From assembly GCA_943914815.1 (NCBI GenBank), contig CALUDL010000088.1:1-6719 (forward strand): 6,719 nucleotides of DNA. The letters are read 5' to 3'. Every line of letters starts with the position of its first letter. Within the stretch, counting starts at the first letter, position 1. Position numbers and translations under genes: made by a program. The DNA comes from an uncultured Brevibacterium sp. (GTDB lineage Bacteria; Actinomycetota; Actinomycetes; Actinomycetales; Brevibacteriaceae). Of the stretch, positions 5,116 to 6,719 are shown one piece after another. Below the pieces are notes generated by a model. It searched no databases and was not told the DNA's origin. It worked only from the letters and a program-made list of their open reading frames with translations.

Positions 5116-6719
5116 ATGAGTGAAAAGCGTCCAGCCCTGCGCAAACCCGTCATCAAACGAGGTCCCGTCAATATCGCACGTCAAACCCTGTTGCGGCTCA
5201 CCAACATGGGCTTGACCACTGCATACAAGGCGTACCGCGTTCACCCAGCGATTTGGCGGCTCACCGCGCGAAACTACCAGCCGGGGCTCGAACGAATCGC
5301 CCGGCTCAACGCGTGGATGATTTGCCAACAGGCCTCCCTGGACGTTCCGGCGTACCAAGACTATTTAGTGGAAAACGACTACGAGTTCACGTGGTGGGAT
5401 CTGCAGAATTACCCTGCGACCAATAAACACGATTACGTCACGCAGTATTCCGAAGACGAGCGGTGTTGGAACGGGTCGATTGAAACAGTGGGCACGGTTG
5501 TCGACGAGTCCTCCGGCTCTTCGGGTAAACCGTTTAACTGGATGCGGTCGAAAAAGGAACTGGACACGGTCCACCGCAACGTAGCCGGGTACGTGACGTT
5601 CCTGTTCGGTTCACGTGACCTGTTCTGCATCAACGCATTTTCTATGGGTGCCTGGGCCACGGGAACCAACACGGGACTGGCCATGGCCAAAGTCGCAATG
5701 GTGAAAAACACGGGCCCTGATCTAGAGAAAATCATTGACACGTTGACCCACTTTGGGCCCGGCCACACGTATCTGATCAGTGCGTATCCGCCGTTCCTCA
5801 AACACTTAGTCGACTACATGGACAACGACACCGAACGTGGCTCGGAGTACTGGGACCAGTTCACGCTCAACGGGTTCGTAGGCGGCGAGGCCATGACAGA
5901 AGGCCTACGTGAACACGTGGAGAAGCGGTTCAACCGGGTGTACTCCGGTTACGGGGCCTCTGATCTGACTATCGGGATGGCCGGCGAAACCGATGTAGCG
6001 GTTGAAATCCGAAAAGAGCTGACACGCAACGCTGACTTCCGCGCGGCCCTGCTGGGCGAAGACGAATCGCGCGTTCCTATGATTTTCCAGTACAACCCGC
6101 TTGAGACATTCTTGGAAACAACTGAAGACAATGAGCTTATTGTCACAATCAACTCAGCGGCGGTGATGAGCCCCAGGCTTCGCTACAACATCGGTGATGA
6201 GGCCACGCTCATGAGCTTTGACGACATGGTAAGTATCACGCGCGCATTCCCGCACTTAGCAAAACGCTTGTCTGAAGCGTTCAAGCGTCAGGGAATGCGC
6301 CTGCCGTTCGTGTTGCTGTTTGGTCGTTCGGATTCCACGATTTCGTACATGGGCGCCAACATTTATCCGTTGGACGTTGAGAACGGTTTGTACCGCGATG
6401 AGCGCTACGCACCACTGATTGATTCGTTCCGCATTGAGCTTCAAGACACTGGAGCCTTGGAGATGCGACCTACCTTGCACATCCAGCTGCGGGACACCTC
6501 GGCGGCGGAAAACTTGGACTCTGACCAGCGCGAACAGATGCGCACCGCACTTACCACGGGGGTTCTTGAGCACTTGTCCGCAGTCTCACGTGACTTCAAG
6601 CAGTCTCTGGAGGAGGACCCGTCAGCGGCGGACATTCGCATTGAGCTCCACGACCACGGCACGGGCCCGTTCGCGGAGGCTACCAAGAAGATCAAGAACA
6701 CCTACCTGATGAAGTCCTA
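5116..6719 (+). CDS. PaaK/CapK-like adenylate-forming enzyme (runs to window end)
   Basis: A member of the phenylacetate-CoA ligase / CoF-synthetase-like branch of the ANL superfamily, expected to activate a carboxylic acid with ATP as an acyl-adenylate, usually then passed to CoA. Landmarks: ASLDVPAYQDYL near residues 74-85 (the VPAY entry motif of the family); the ATP phosphate loop ESSGSSGKP (131-139); YSGYGASD (276-283, adenine-binding motif); PRLRYNIGDEA (353-363, the ribose-binding aspartate D361); and the hinge GRSDSTISYMGANIYP (403-418). The last visible residues, TKKIKNTYLMKS, contain lysines where the catalytic C-terminal lysine of this family normally sits. The gene reads 534 full codons and then TA at the edge, so it is either complete at 534 residues with a TAA/TAG stop or barely truncated. 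It is longer than typical PaaK (about 440) because of a basic N-terminal stretch of about 60 residues and expanded inner segments. The ATG at 5116 is the only standard in-frame start after a TGA at 5056. The substrate is unknown. Confidence 0.87.
   Translation, partial: MSEKRPALRKPVIKRGPVNIARQTLLRLTNMGLTTAYKAYRVHPAIWRLTARNYQPGLERIARLNAWMICQQASLDVPAYQDYLVENDYEFTWWDLQNYPATNKHDYVTQYSEDERCWNGSIETVGTVVDESSGSSGKPFNWMRSKKELDTVHRNVAGYVTFLFGSRDLFCINAFSMGAWATGTNTGLAMAKVAMVKNTGPDLEKIIDTLTHFGPGHTYLISAYPPFLKHLVDYMDNDTERGSEYWDQFTLNGFVGGEAMTEGLREHVEKRFNRVYSGYGASDLTIGMAGETDVAVEIRKELTRNADFRAALLGEDESRVPMIFQYNPLETFLETTEDNELIVTINSAAVMSPRLRYNIGDEATLMSFDDMVSITRAFPHLAKRLSEAFKRQGMRLPFVLLFGRSDSTISYMGANIYPLDVENGLYRDERYAPLIDSFRIELQDTGALEMRPTLHIQLRDTSAAENLDSDQREQMRTALTTGVLEHLSAVSRDFKQSLEEDPSAADIRIELHDHGTGPFAEATKKIKNTYLMKS

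Noticed and set aside
5433..5801. Minus-strand open frame of 122 codons inside the PaaK-like gene
   Set aside because: It covers the phosphate-loop region of a clear adenylate-forming enzyme on the other strand; no start signal or family resemblance.
1..6719. Mobile element, CRISPR array, tRNA/rRNA, phage or toxin-antitoxin genes
   Set aside because: No terminal repeats with a transposase, no regularly spaced repeats, no cloverleaf or rRNA sequence and no matching small gene pair were seen on either strand.

Overview
The window looks like chromosomal DNA from a GC-rich actinobacterium, plausibly of the Micrococcales. The evidence is the moderately high GC, the GC-rich third codon positions, strong AAGGAG-type ribosome sites, and the side-by-side placement of glyA, folD and xthA. 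The taxonomic guess is inference; no rRNA or other marker gene is present. I see no mobile element, CRISPR array, tRNA, rRNA or phage gene.

Layout from left to right: xthA (exonuclease III, minus, 1-819), whose stop codon is the first three bases of the window. A GNAT acetyltransferase on the plus strand (924-1409), diverging from xthA. A 19-bp perfect inverted repeat (1427-1468) that probably terminates transcription from both sides, followed by a small cluster of alternating CTAGC/GCTAG motifs. Then folD (minus, 1536-2414) and glyA (minus, 2414-3697), joined by a TGATG stop/start overlap and so a one-carbon folate operon. Then a 168-bp gap containing two candidate hairpins and presumably the glyA promoter. 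Then an acyl-CoA-dehydrogenase-fold flavoenzyme (minus, 3866-5017). Finally, across a 98-bp divergent intergenic region, a PaaK/CapK-like adenylate-forming enzyme (plus, 5116 to the window end).

How the genes work together: GlyA splits serine to glycine and loads the one-carbon unit onto tetrahydrofolate, giving 5,10-methylene-THF. FolD then oxidises this to methenyl-THF and hydrolyses it to 10-formyl-THF, the purine donor, making NADPH. XthA is a base-excision-repair nuclease with no direct link to this pathway. The acetyltransferase sits between folD and xthA in the opposite orientation and looks like an insertion into that neighbourhood.

The least routine part is the right-hand third. There an acyl-CoA-dehydrogenase homologue that appears to lack the usual catalytic glutamate is divergent from a carboxylate-activating (AMP-forming) enzyme of unknown substrate. 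They may form an uncharacterised acyl-activation/oxidation or hydroxylation module. That is inference from gene arrangement and motifs only.
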